DNA of 64,000 nucleotides from Roseiarcus fermentans (GTDB lineage: Bacteria; Pseudomonadota; Alphaproteobacteria; Rhizobiales; Beijerinckiaceae), in the NCBI RefSeq assembly GCF_003315135.1, contig NZ_QNRK01000039.1, positions 1-64,000 of the forward strand, in the 5' to 3' direction. The translations under genes and the position numbers were made by a program. Numbering within the stretch: the stretch's first letter is position 1; the number at the start of each line of letters is the position of its first letter. Below the pieces are notes generated by a model. The model had not been told where the DNA came from. It made no database searches and was given only the letters and a program-made list of their open reading frames with translations. Below, piece by piece: positions 9,169-17,756 of this stretch.

Positions 9169-9819
9169 CTACGCGGCGAGGGCGCCGCTCCGGCGCGACG
9201 ACCGATAGCTGGCGAAACCGAGGCCGGCGAAACCCGCAAGCAGCATCGCCCAGGTCGAGGGTTCGGGAACCGCAGTCGTGCTTCCCGTCTGCGTCGGGAC
9301 GACGATTGGCGAGCCGCCGTTCACGGTGTACTTAAGGTTCAAGGTGACCGAGGTGTTGACCTCCAGATTGGCGCCGGACCCGGTGTAAGTCGATGTGCCG
9401 CTGGTAGGCAAACTGGTGCTTCCCGTGACCACGATCGCATCGGTCCCGATCGTCGACTGAAACGTGCCGGAGTCGAAGGCGACCGTATACTGGCCGTCCA
9501 CAACCGGATTGGCCAGTCCGGCGACGGTGACCTCGAATTGGCCCGGGAGATCGTATGTCGTTCCGCTCACAGTCGCGATGAGCTCGGCGTTATAGTTGAA
9601 GAGAGAGCCGGTGTGGCCGACGAGGTCGAAGTCGCCGAACGCAAGGCTGATGGTTCCAAAGGCGCTTGAAAACGATGGGCTGAGGTTGACGATGCTGCCG
9701 GCAGGGAAAGGGTCGCCAGGGGTTGCGACCGCGGCGGCGGAAGCTGCAGACGCGGCGGCGGCGAAAGCCAACGCAATGACAATTTTCCGGCTGACCGGTC
9801 CAATCCATTGAGAATTCAT
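9169..9819 (-). CDS. PEP-CTERM sorting-domain protein
   Basis: This 216-residue secreted protein has an N-terminal signal peptide (hydrophobic stretch to about residue 30, Ala-rich cleavage region) and a classic C-terminal PEP-CTERM tail: the PEPSTWAM motif, a hydrophobic helix (LLAGFAGLGF), then a basic end (YRSSRRSG). The middle is Ser/Thr/Gly-rich beta-type sequence. Such proteins are processed by an exosortase and are linked to exopolysaccharide or biofilm matrix. No exosortase gene is in the window. The function of the exported part is unknown. Confidence 0.87.
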   Translation of the reverse strand: MNSQWIGPVSRKIVIALAFAAAASAASAAAVATPGDPFPAGSIVNLSPSFSSAFGTISLAFGDFDLVGHTGSLFNYNAELIATVSGTTYDLPGQFEVTVAGLANPVVDGQYTVAFDSGTFQSTIGTDAIVVTGSTSLPTSGTSTYTGSGANLEVNTSVTLNLKYTVNGGSPIVVPTQTGSTTAVPEPSTWAMLLAGFAGLGFASYRSSRRSGALAA

Positions 9820-9890
9820 GATGTTTCCCCTTAGATGGAAAATGACCTCAGTAATTTATCAAAACCGATGACCGCGTCAACATTGTAGAG

Positions 9891-10940
9891 TTATTCTTTC
9901 TTGCCGCCGAACAGGAACGGCGCGACGTCTTTGACGCCCGGCGGCTTCGTCACCGCGAACGGGGCGGGGCGGCAGACGGCGAGCGCCGACAGGCCGACGC
10001 GGGCGGTGAGCAGGCCGTTCAGCACGCCTTCGCCCATCTTGGCCGAAATGCGCGAGGCGATGCCGTGGCCGACGATCTGCTGGATCAGGCTGTCGCCGAC
10101 CGCCATGCCGCCGGTGATCGCGATATGGGCGCCGATCGAGCGGGCGAGTTTGACCAGGCCGAGCAGCCCCGGGCGGCCGCCGTAGATTTCCGCGATCCGC
10201 CGCACCAGCCGGATGATCTGGGCGATGACGAAGATCACGTCGAGGATCGCGCGCGGGCTGATGGCGGTGACGACCGACACCGCCTTGGCGGCCTTGGCGA
10301 TCTCCGCCTGGGCGCGCTCGTCGAGGGGCCTGAGGAGCGCGCGCTCGGCGACGTCGACGAGGTCGCGGCCGTCGATGATCGCGGCCGCGGCCTCCTGCAC
10401 CTGGGCGCGGGCGCGCGCGGTCTCCGGCCGGTCGCGATAGAGCGCGACCAGCCTCGAAACCAGCCGCCGCGCGGCGTCGCGGTCGTCGGCGGCGCGCGCC
10501 GCGGCGAAGGCGATGTGCATCTCGGCGATCTTCGTCTGGCGCGAGACGGCCAGAACCTCGCGGGCGATCAGGCCGACAAGCCCGATCGCGAACAGGGCCG
10601 CGAAGACGAGGCCGACGACGCCGAGCGTCTCGGCCTTGGCGAACAGCCCTTCGATCAGGTTGGTGGTCCACAGGCCGAGCGCCAGCGACACGAGGCCGCC
10701 GAGGCCGGTCCACACGATCGTCGTCAGCTTGAGTCGGAAACGCGCGAGGAGGCCGGATCTTTGCGCAGCCTCGACCTCGAGTTCGGCTTCGTCGACGCCG
10801 GGCGGGGCGCTCGCGGCCGGGATGGGATCGTTCTGCGACTGGATGAACGCGGCCGGGGCGAGCGGGACGGGGCCGTCGTCGACGGCGACGCGTGCGTCGT
10901 CGAGGCGGAAGGCGCGGGGGCGGGGAGGGCGCTCGGTCAT
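9891..10940 (-). CDS. YcjF-like membrane protein (TIGR01620/DUF697)
   Basis: This 349-residue inner-membrane protein belongs to the YcjF family. A soluble N-terminus of about 65 residues precedes two closely spaced helices (TTIVWTGLGGLVSLALGLW and GVVGLVFAALFAIGLVGLI). A DUF697 domain follows with SPRAILDVIFVIAQ, IAEIYGGRPGLLGLVKLARS and ITGGMAVGDSLIQQIVGHG. Its start overlaps the stop of the ycjX-like gene by four bases, so the two are one operon and probably act together at the membrane. Their role is unclear; in E. coli the pair belongs to stress-induced genes. Confidence 0.88.
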   Translation of the reverse strand: MTERPPRPRAFRLDDARVAVDDGPVPLAPAAFIQSQNDPIPAASAPPGVDEAELEVEAAQRSGLLARFRLKLTTIVWTGLGGLVSLALGLWTTNLIEGLFAKAETLGVVGLVFAALFAIGLVGLIAREVLAVSRQTKIAEMHIAFAAARAADDRDAARRLVSRLVALYRDRPETARARAQVQEAAAAIIDGRDLVDVAERALLRPLDERAQAEIAKAAKAVSVVTAISPRAILDVIFVIAQIIRLVRRIAEIYGGRPGLLGLVKLARSIGAHIAITGGMAVGDSLIQQIVGHGIASRISAKMGEGVLNGLLTARVGLSALAVCRPAPFAVTKPPGVKDVAPFLFGGKKE

Positions 10941-12394
10941 GCCAGTCGGTCGCCGATCAGGAATTGCAGGGCGCGGTCGAGCCGGATCTGCGGGGCGGGC
11001 TGCCCACGCTGGAGGAGCGGCGGTCGAAACCGAACGAAGCGCCAGTCGTTGTCCGCCTCGGGCAGCGCGATCGCGTCGCCCTCGAAGATCGCGGCCGGGT
11101 CCTCAGGCAGCTCGCCCGGAAACACCGCGGCTTCGGCGACGCCGTCGAAAATCTCGCCGCCGATCGTCTCGCCCTTCTGCGGCACGCCGATGATCGCCTC
11201 CAGCGTCTCGGAATGATGGCGGATCTCGGCCTCCCGCGTCGCCCGGATCGCGGCCATCGCGATCACGTCGATTTCCGCCCCCACCCCCTCCGCGCGCGCG
11301 ATCGCCTTGGCGGTGAGCAGGCGCAGGATCGCCTCGAGCCGGTCGTGGCTCGTGTGGTGCAGGTGGTCGGCCTTAGTGGCGGCGAACAGGATCTTGTCGA
11401 TGCGCGGGCGGAAGATCGAGGCGAGCGACGACGAGCGCCCGGCGCGGAAGGCGCCGAGCACCTCGCTGAGCGCGTTCTCGAGGTCGGCGAGCGCCGCCGG
11501 CCCCGAGTTCAGCGCGGTCAGCGCGTCGACCAGCACGATCTGGCGGTCGAGCCGGGCGAAATGGTCGCGAAAGAACGGCTTCACCACGAAGGTCTTGTAG
11601 GCCTCGTAGCGGCGCTCCATCATCGCGCCCATCGTGCCGGGCGCGATCATGTCGCCTTCGATCGGAACCGGCGCGAAGGTCAGCGCCGGCGAGCCTTCGA
11701 GGTCGCCGGGCATGAGAAAGCGCCCGGGGGGCAGGGTCGAGAGGGCGTAGACGCTCTCCCGCGCGCGGCGCAGGTAGGCGGTGAACCGTTCCGCGATGGC
11801 GCGCGCGCTGTCCTCGTTCGCCTCGGCGTGCGGATCGAGGCCGGCGATGGCGGCGCGCCAGTCGGCCGACAGCGGCGCCCGGGCGCGCGTCTCGCTGGCG
11901 ACCAGCGTTTCCTGCGCCCAGGTGGCGTAGGCCTTGTCGAGCAGCGGCAGGTCGAGCAGCCATTCGCCCGGATAGTCGACGAGATCGATGGCGAGGCTCG
12001 CGTCACGGCCGCCCCAGCGGTTGGCGCTCTCGAACTCGATCGTCAGACGGAGCTGCGAGATGCGCCGGGTCGAGCGCGGCCAGCAGCGGTCCGGTCCGGC
12101 GAGGCTCGCCATGTGGTCCTCGTAGGCGAAGCGCGGCACGGCGTCGTCGGGCTGCGGCTCGAGGCGGGCGCGCGCAATCCGCCCTTCGGCGGAGGCCGCG
12201 AGCACCGGAAGCCGCACGCCGGCGAGCAGATTGCTGACGAGCGCCGTCAGGAACACCGTCTTGCCGGAGCGGGAGAGGCCGGTCACGCCGAGGCGCAGGC
12301 CGCCGCCCGAGAAATAGTCGCCGAGCGAGCGGGCGATGAGCGCCGCCTCGAACGCGAGATCGGAGAGAAAAGACAAGACGCATCCGCGTTTCAA
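10937..12394 (-). CDS. YcjX-like P-loop GTPase (DUF463)
   Basis: The 485-residue protein has a Walker A motif at residues 39-46 (GLSRSGKT) near the N-terminus, as in YcjX proteins, and later conserved blocks: IDLVDYPGEWLLDLPLL, LTFAPVPIEGDMIAPGTMGAMMERRYEAY, and a QIVLVDALTALNSG region followed by ILFAATKADHLHH, which resembles a G4-like specificity motif. It is translationally coupled to the downstream ycjF-like gene. These membrane-associated P-loop proteins lack a firmly assigned function. Confidence 0.88.
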   Translation of the reverse strand: MKRGCVLSFLSDLAFEAALIARSLGDYFSGGGLRLGVTGLSRSGKTVFLTALVSNLLAGVRLPVLAASAEGRIARARLEPQPDDAVPRFAYEDHMASLAGPDRCWPRSTRRISQLRLTIEFESANRWGGRDASLAIDLVDYPGEWLLDLPLLDKAYATWAQETLVASETRARAPLSADWRAAIAGLDPHAEANEDSARAIAERFTAYLRRARESVYALSTLPPGRFLMPGDLEGSPALTFAPVPIEGDMIAPGTMGAMMERRYEAYKTFVVKPFFRDHFARLDRQIVLVDALTALNSGPAALADLENALSEVLGAFRAGRSSSLASIFRPRIDKILFAATKADHLHHTSHDRLEAILRLLTAKAIARAEGVGAEIDVIAMAAIRATREAEIRHHSETLEAIIGVPQKGETIGGEIFDGVAEAAVFPGELPEDPAAIFEGDAIALPEADNDWRFVRFRPPLLQRGQPAPQIRLDRALQFLIGDRLA

Positions 12395-12440
12395 GTGTCA
12401 GCCGCGCCTATGTAGGGCGCGCGCCGGGGTTTGGACAGGG

Positions 12441-12965
12441 TCAGTCCGTCTCGGCCTCGAGCTCCGCGGGGGTCAGGAACCGGGCGAGCAGTCCGCGCCC
12501 CGGATCGATGTCGTCCCACGCGGCGACGTCGAAATCGATCACCGCGACGGCGCAGGTCGGGAATTTGTACGCCAGGCGGCGCAACTCCGGATGGGCGCCG
12601 GTCCCGGCCAGACGGGCCGCGAGCTCGCCGATTCCCGGGTTGTGGCCGACGAGGCCGACGCAGTCGACCGAATCGGACAGGGCGCAGGCGCGGGCGAACA
12701 GCATGTCCTTCGTCGCGTCGTAGAGGCCGATCTCCTCCTGCAGCTCGACCCGGCGCGGCCAGTGCGCGGCAAAAATCTCGGCGGTCTGCTTGGTGCGCAA
12801 CGCGCCCGAGTGGATCAGCACCGCCGGCGCCGGCTCGCTCGCGACAAGAGCCGAGACGATTCGGCAGGCGTCCGCCCGCCCTCGACTGGTGAGGGCGCGC
12901 TCGTAATCGTCCTGGCCTACGCCGGGCTCGGCTTTGGCGTGACGGATCAGATACAGGCGGCGCAT
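12441..12965 (-). CDS. sixA: SixA-type histidine phosphatase family protein
   Basis: This 174-residue phosphatase is of the histidine phosphatase (RHG) superfamily. The catalytic motif LYLIRHAKAEPG lies at the N-terminus (His about 9), with the second arginine in HSGALRTKQTA and the second histidine in LVGHNPGIGELA. SixA enzymes remove phosphate from phosphohistidine, for example on HPt domains or PTS proteins. The start at 12965 puts the motif at the usual place; a longer frame from 13046 adds sequence without homologous look. The gene is divergent from the small secreted protein gene. Confidence 0.85.
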   Translation of the reverse strand: MRRLYLIRHAKAEPGVGQDDYERALTSRGRADACRIVSALVASEPAPAVLIHSGALRTKQTAEIFAAHWPRRVELQEEIGLYDATKDMLFARACALSDSVDCVGLVGHNPGIGELAARLAGTGAHPELRRLAYKFPTCAVAVIDFDVAAWDDIDPGRGLLARFLTPAELEAETD

Positions 12966-13149
12966 GGGCGGAGATTGCGACGGCGGTTTTTCATTCGTCA
13001 AGGCGGCAATATGCAGCAGGGGCGCGTGGTCGGGTGCGGACGACACCGGACCCCGGCCGGCGGGCGAATCCGAGTCGCTCCCGAAGAGGTCGCGTTCGCG
13101 GGGCGCGCCTGCTAGATTGCAGGCTGTGAAGTGCGGTCAGGAGCGTGTC

Positions 13150-13689
13150 ATGCGGCGTTTCGGGCTTTCGCTCGCAGTTCTCGTGGGCGCGGTCGCGGCG
13201 GCGGGCGCACAGCAGAACAGTCCGAACACGCCGCCGGGGGGCGGCGTCGAGCGCACCGGGCCACGAAGCGGGACCGCGCCGCAAGGCGGCGCCACGCCCC
13301 GGAGCGGCGGCGCGCCCGAGAGCGGCGGCGCGCCGCAGACCGGCGGGCTCAAGGGCGCCTTCGGCTCGCCCGAATCGGCCACCGGCGGCCTGCGGGGCGT
13401 CTACGGTCCGCCGGCGTCCGGCGTCGGCCAGCTGCGCGGCGTGTACGGGCCGCCCCAGTCGCCCGCGCCTGCGCCCCTCTCCTCGACGCTCGCCGGTTCG
13501 AGTTCCTCAAACTCGGGCAGCGTTCCCAACATCTCGTTGCCGGGCAAGGCGACGGAGGGCCAGACGCTGCCGGAAGGGTCCACGCCGAGTCCGATGCCCG
13601 ACCGGCCCGGCTACGGCCGCGCCATGGTCAACGACCGTCCCGCGATCATCGATCTGAACGACAACCGCATCGTGCAATTCACCGATTGA
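13150..13689 (+). CDS. Small secreted Gly/Pro-rich protein with repeats
   Basis: This 179-residue protein has a clear signal peptide (MRRFGLSLAVLVGAVAAAGA, cleavage about residue 20). The mature part is low-complexity: two Gly-Gly-Ala-Pro tracts, then near-repeats GGLKGAFGSPES, GGLRGVYGPPAS and GQLRGVYGPPQS. A more ordered tail contains GYGRAMVNDRPAIIDLNDNRIVQ, a type of ending seen in small periplasmic proteins of Hyphomicrobiales. No enzymatic motif is visible. A periplasmic or envelope-associated role is inferred. The ATG at 13150 begins the signal peptide. Confidence 0.72.
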   Translation: MRRFGLSLAVLVGAVAAAGAQQNSPNTPPGGGVERTGPRSGTAPQGGATPRSGGAPESGGAPQTGGLKGAFGSPESATGGLRGVYGPPASGVGQLRGVYGPPQSPAPAPLSSTLAGSSSSNSGSVPNISLPGKATEGQTLPEGSTPSPMPDRPGYGRAMVNDRPAIIDLNDNRIVQFTD

Positions 13690-13722
13690 CCGCATTTGGC
13701 GGCCGGACCGAGGGGACCTCCA

Positions 13723-15051
13723 TCAGGCGAAATCCTTCGCCGCCGCCTTGTGCTCGGCGATCAGCGCGCCGAGGTCGAGACCGACCACCGCGCCGTCGAC
13801 CACCCGCCAGGCGCCCGCGACCATCACCCGGTCCGCCCGATGGGCGCCGCACAGAACCAGCGCCGCCAGGGGATCGTGGGCGCCGGAAAAACGCGGCTCG
13901 TCGAGGGTGAAGAGCGCGAGGTCGGCCTCGCAGCCCTCGACGATGCGGCCGACGTCCGGGCGTCCGAGACAGCGCGCCGAGCCTTCCGTCGCCCAACGCA
14001 GCACGTCGAGATGCGTCACCCGGTCGGCGCCGTAGCGCAGCCGGCCGATCATCAGCGCGTGGCGCGCGGCCTCCATCATGTTCGACGAATCATTCGAGGC
14101 CGAACCGTCGACGCCGAGCCCGAGCGGCGCGCCCGCCGCCTCGAGTTCGCAGGTCCGGCAGATTCCCGAGGCCAGCACCATGTTGGAGGCGGCGCAATGG
14201 CAGACGCCCACTCCGGCGCGCCCGAGCCGCCCGATCTCCTCGGCGGTGAAGTGGATGCCGTGCGCGAGCCAGACCCGGCGCGACATCCATCCGGTCTCCT
14301 CCAGAAGGTCAACCGGTCTCAGGCCGTACATCCGCAAGCAGAACTGCTCCTCGTCGTCGGTCTCGCAAAGATGCGTGTGAAGCTGGCAGTCGTAACGTTC
14401 CGCGAGCCGGGCGCTCTCGGTCATCAGCCGCTTCGAGATCGAGAACGGCGAGCAGGGCGCGAGCGCGATGCGGATCATCGCGCCGTCCTTGGGGTCGTGG
14501 AACAGCTTCAGGACGCGCTCGCTGTCGGCGAGAATCGTGTCCTCGTCCTGAACCACGCTGTCGGGCGGCAGGCCGCCGTCCTTGGCCGACAGGTTCATCG
14601 AGCCGCGCGACACCGTCATCCGCACGCCCAGGCCGAGCGCTTCCTCGACCGCGATGTCGACCGCGTCCTCGAGCCCCGCCGGATAGAGGTAGTGATGGTC
14701 GGCCGCGGTCGTGCAACCCGACAGGAGAAGCTCGGTCAGCGCCATGCGCACGGCGAGGCGCAGATGCTTCGGCTTCAGCCGCGACCAGATCGGATAGAGC
14801 GCGACCAGCCAGGGAAAGAGCTTCTGGTTGATCGCGGCGGGATGGGCGCGGGTGAGCGTCTGGTAGAAGTGATGGTGGGCGTTGACGAGGCCGGGCAGCA
14901 CGACATGGCGCGAGGCGTCGAACACCGCGTCGACGCGCTCGGGGACCTGGCCCCGCCCGACCCGCCCGGCGATTGTCGTCCCCTCGACGATCACGCCGCG
15001 CTCAGCGCCGTCGGCGAAAATGGCGAGGGGGTCCTTGATCCAGGTGCGCAT
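13723..15051 (-). CDS. 8-oxoguanine deaminase-like amidohydrolase
   Basis: The 442-residue protein belongs to the amidohydrolase superfamily. The metal site GLVNAHHHFYQT begins the catalytic barrel, followed by QLHTHLCET, WLAHGIHFT, CHCAASNMVLASGICR and a GVDGSASNDSSNMM block. These match enzymes that hydrolyse 8-oxoguanine to urate (EC 3.5.4.32); closely related members act on other aminated heterocycles, so exact substrate is inferred. The cytosolic enzyme would clear oxidised guanine. It stands alone, convergent with the small secreted protein gene. Confidence 0.85.
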   Translation of the reverse strand: MRTWIKDPLAIFADGAERGVIVEGTTIAGRVGRGQVPERVDAVFDASRHVVLPGLVNAHHHFYQTLTRAHPAAINQKLFPWLVALYPIWSRLKPKHLRLAVRMALTELLLSGCTTAADHHYLYPAGLEDAVDIAVEEALGLGVRMTVSRGSMNLSAKDGGLPPDSVVQDEDTILADSERVLKLFHDPKDGAMIRIALAPCSPFSISKRLMTESARLAERYDCQLHTHLCETDDEEQFCLRMYGLRPVDLLEETGWMSRRVWLAHGIHFTAEEIGRLGRAGVGVCHCAASNMVLASGICRTCELEAAGAPLGLGVDGSASNDSSNMMEAARHALMIGRLRYGADRVTHLDVLRWATEGSARCLGRPDVGRIVEGCEADLALFTLDEPRFSGAHDPLAALVLCGAHRADRVMVAGAWRVVDGAVVGLDLGALIAEHKAAAKDFA

Positions 15052-15325
15052 GGCGTTCCGGTCGGTTTCGAGGAGCCCTGGCGCTCCGACGCGCGGCCCC
15101 GTTTCAATCGCCCTCGTGGCGCCATCGCAAGGGCGGCGTCAAGTTCCCGCCCGGCAGACCGGTGCCGAGACAAGCGAAAAGCAGCGCCGACGGAAGCGGT
15201 TTCACGCTCCGCTGGCTTGTGGTTATCGCTGTAAATTTTCTTCGCAATGACCTTGTCAGCTACGGAACAAATTGTCACAATCGTGTGATCGGCCTTGAGG
15301 TCAGCTACAGAACGAGGGGGATATT

Positions 15326-16717
15326 ATGCCGGCGGACGAAATTTACGATATCACGTTCAACAACGTTCAATTCACCAACCTCTCCTCGGGGGATCTAGCG
15401 TACCTTAACGGGACTATCGAGGTCGACTATACTAATCCGTCCATGACAGGCACGCTGACAGCGACGGTCAGCACTCCAGTCTCATCTCAGTCGTATGTTT
15501 TTTCGTCTTTTTCGTCGGATGTTCACTCAGTTGCCACGACGGCGTCGTCAACCTCCTATTCCACTGGCGTGCCGACCGGAGCTTTGAGCTTTTCATACAA
15601 CGGCGTAAGTCCGACGTTTCTGTACTCGGGCTCCGTCACCACGTATTCGCCGGTCAACGAGACCTTCGGGAGTCCGTCGGGTTCGCTGACCTCGACCCCC
15701 GTCTGCTTCGCCTCCGGGACGCTGATCCGCACGCCGCATGGCGACGTCCGGGTCGAGTCCCTGTCCGCCGGCGACATGGTGCTGACCGCGTCCGGCGAGC
15801 GCCGCCCGATCAAGTGGATGGGCCACCGCCGGTTCCGCCGCGACTTCGCGGGGCGCAAGCACGAAGTCGTCCGGATCGCGGCGCACGCCTTCGGGCCGGA
15901 CCGCCCCTCACAGGACCTCGTCGTCTCGCCCGGCCACGCGATCTGCCTCGACCTGATCGGCGAGGTGCTGATCCCGGCGATGCATCTGGTCAACGGCGCG
16001 ACGGTCACGCGCGAATGGCGCGACGTCGTCACGCTGTGGCACGTCGAACTCGACAGCCACGACGTCCTCGTCGCCAACGATCTCCCGGCCGAGAGCTACC
16101 TTGCGATGGGCAACCGCGGCTTCTTCGAGGAGGCCGGCGCGACTTTGGACTCGTTCGACGAGGGCAAGGACACGACGCATGCGGATTTTTGCCGGCCGGT
16201 CATCGCCAAGGGCCCGGGGCTGGCTTTCGTTCGCGAACGCCTGACGGAGCGCGCGCGGTCGTTCGGCTGGACGCCCTCCCACGACGACGACCTGCGCCTC
16301 GTCGTCGACGGCGAGATCCGCCGGCCGGCCGGGGCAAACACTGCCGAGACGTTCGTGTTTCCGGCCGAGGCGCTCGACATCAGACTTGTGTCGAACACCC
16401 ACGTCCCCAAAGATTTCGGCGTTCAGGACGGCAGAACGCTCGGCGTGCATCTGCTCGGGCTCGTGTTTTCCGCCGGCGGCGAGACACGCGAGATCGCGGT
16501 CGATGACCCGCGGCTCCGCGACGGCGTCCATGCCGTCGAGCCGAGCGGGCTCCGCTGGACGACCGGAGAGCTCGTTCTCGACCCGGAACTCTGGAAGGGA
16601 TTGTCCGGCGACGTCTCCCTCCGCCTGACCCGCCGGCGCGGCGGCCCCCGCAAGTGGATCGCCCCGGCCGCGGAACCGGCGCCCGCGGCCCGTCCGCGGC
16701 TGTACGCTGTCGGCTGA
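15326..16717 (+). CDS. Hint-domain protein with Ser/Thr-rich N-terminus
   Basis: This 463-residue protein has two parts. Residues 1 to about 127 are Ser/Thr/Tyr-rich, beta-type and encoded by visibly AT-richer DNA. From VCFASGTLIRTPHGD on, a Hint (hedgehog/intein-like) domain follows, with the nucleophilic cysteine at its first position, the VSPGHAICL histidine block and a LWHVELDSHDVLVANDLPAESYL segment. The C-terminal 150 residues match the usual tail of Hint_2 proteins. Hint domains can cleave themselves; many bacterial examples are exported. No classic signal peptide is seen. A ribosome site (GAGGGGG) precedes the ATG. Confidence 0.83.
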   Translation: MPADEIYDITFNNVQFTNLSSGDLAYLNGTIEVDYTNPSMTGTLTATVSTPVSSQSYVFSSFSSDVHSVATTASSTSYSTGVPTGALSFSYNGVSPTFLYSGSVTTYSPVNETFGSPSGSLTSTPVCFASGTLIRTPHGDVRVESLSAGDMVLTASGERRPIKWMGHRRFRRDFAGRKHEVVRIAAHAFGPDRPSQDLVVSPGHAICLDLIGEVLIPAMHLVNGATVTREWRDVVTLWHVELDSHDVLVANDLPAESYLAMGNRGFFEEAGATLDSFDEGKDTTHADFCRPVIAKGPGLAFVRERLTERARSFGWTPSHDDDLRLVVDGEIRRPAGANTAETFVFPAEALDIRLVSNTHVPKDFGVQDGRTLGVHLLGLVFSAGGETREIAVDDPRLRDGVHAVEPSGLRWTTGELVLDPELWKGLSGDVSLRLTRRRGGPRKWIAPAAEPAPAARPRLYAVG

Positions 16718-16754
16718 GTCGCGAACGGGATTTCGACCGCCGCGAAAGAGCCCG

Positions 16755-16778
16755 GAGCCGTCCCTTCCCGGACGGCTC
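16755..16778. terminator. Hairpin between convergent genes
   Basis: A perfect 9-bp stem (GAGCCGTCC with GGACGGCTC) and 6-base loop lie between the Hint gene and the convergent phosphatase gene. Only short T-runs follow on either side, so termination in both directions is plausible but not strong. Confidence 0.45.
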
Positions 16779-16817
16779 TGGTTTCCGCGCTCGCCCGCCG
16801 CTTTCGCGCCCCGCCGG

Positions 16818-17690
16818 TCAGCCGTGCGCCCGGCCCAGCATCGCGTTGGTCGGCCCGAGCGCGGTCAGCACCTTGACCTCCGATCCGCGGAACACGCCCA
16901 TCTTGGCGAGCCCGGTCTTGCCCGAGCCGGCGTCGAGGTTGAGCCGGAAGTCGCGGATCTGCGCCTCGTGCGAAGGATTCGGACGGGCGTCGTTGGGCGT
17001 GTGCCCGTGCACGACGAAATAGCCGCTGAAGCCGCCGGGGCCGGGCGAGGCGTCGAGGAACGGCCAGCGCACCCAGGCCCAGTGCCGGTCCTCCTCCATC
17101 TGGTCGAGCGGGGTGTTCCAGGGCAGGGCGAGGAAGCGTTCGAGGTCGACGGTCGGGTTGACGCCGGCGTGGACGAACAGGACCGCGTCCGAGCGCCAGT
17201 TCGCCCGCAAGCCCTCGAGCCAGGCGCGGATCCGCTCGGGAAGCGCGACGCGGATCATGGTCAGAAGCTCTTCCGGGTCGATCGGCCTGACCTCGAAATT
17301 CAGGAACTGCCGCACCACCGCGCCGCCGCCGTTGCGCAGCCAGTTGGCGAGCGCCGCGAGCGCGGCGTCCCACGGCGTGCGCGGATCGAGGGCGAGCCGC
17401 ATCATCGTCTCGTGGTTGCCCATGAGCCCGATCGCTTCGCTCGCGCCGACGCGCGCGCCCGCCGCGAGCGCGAGATCGACCGTCCCGAGGCTGTCGGGGC
17501 CGCGGTCGATCAGGTCGCCGAGGAAGACGAGCGCCCGCTTCTGCCGCCGCCGCGGCTCGCGCGCGGCCTCGTCGATCAGCGCGTGGAGAAGATCGGTGCG
17601 GCCGTGAATGTCGCCGATGGCGAACACTTCCGTGTCCGCAGCGACGGACCTCGGCAGGGCAAAAGTCTCGCGCTCGACGACGGCCGCCAT
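16818..17690 (-). CDS. Metallophosphoesterase (PPP-family serine/threonine phosphatase type)
   Basis: The 290-residue enzyme carries the calcineurin-like metal motifs in order: FAIGDIHGRTDLL, VFLGDLIDRGPDS, LMGNHETMM, then a later VHAGVNP and FVVHGHTPN. This matches bacterial PPP-family phosphatases that act on phosphoproteins or diadenosine polyphosphates. The ATG at 17690 gives the usual family length. It is divergent from the VWA gene, 66 bases away. Confidence 0.87.
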   Translation of the reverse strand: MAAVVERETFALPRSVAADTEVFAIGDIHGRTDLLHALIDEAAREPRRRQKRALVFLGDLIDRGPDSLGTVDLALAAGARVGASEAIGLMGNHETMMRLALDPRTPWDAALAALANWLRNGGGAVVRQFLNFEVRPIDPEELLTMIRVALPERIRAWLEGLRANWRSDAVLFVHAGVNPTVDLERFLALPWNTPLDQMEEDRHWAWVRWPFLDASPGPGGFSGYFVVHGHTPNDARPNPSHEAQIRDFRLNLDAGSGKTGLAKMGVFRGSEVKVLTALGPTNAMLGRAHG

Positions 17691-17756
17691 GACGTCCCCT
17701 ATCCCGGCCGCGCGCGGCATTGCAAGTCCAACGCGCCGCGCGCTAGCATCGGATCC

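Noticed and set aside
8743-9669. Plus-strand open frame between porin and PEP-CTERM genes
   Set aside because: No ribosome site or family resemblance, and it overlaps the well-supported PEP-CTERM gene on the other strand.
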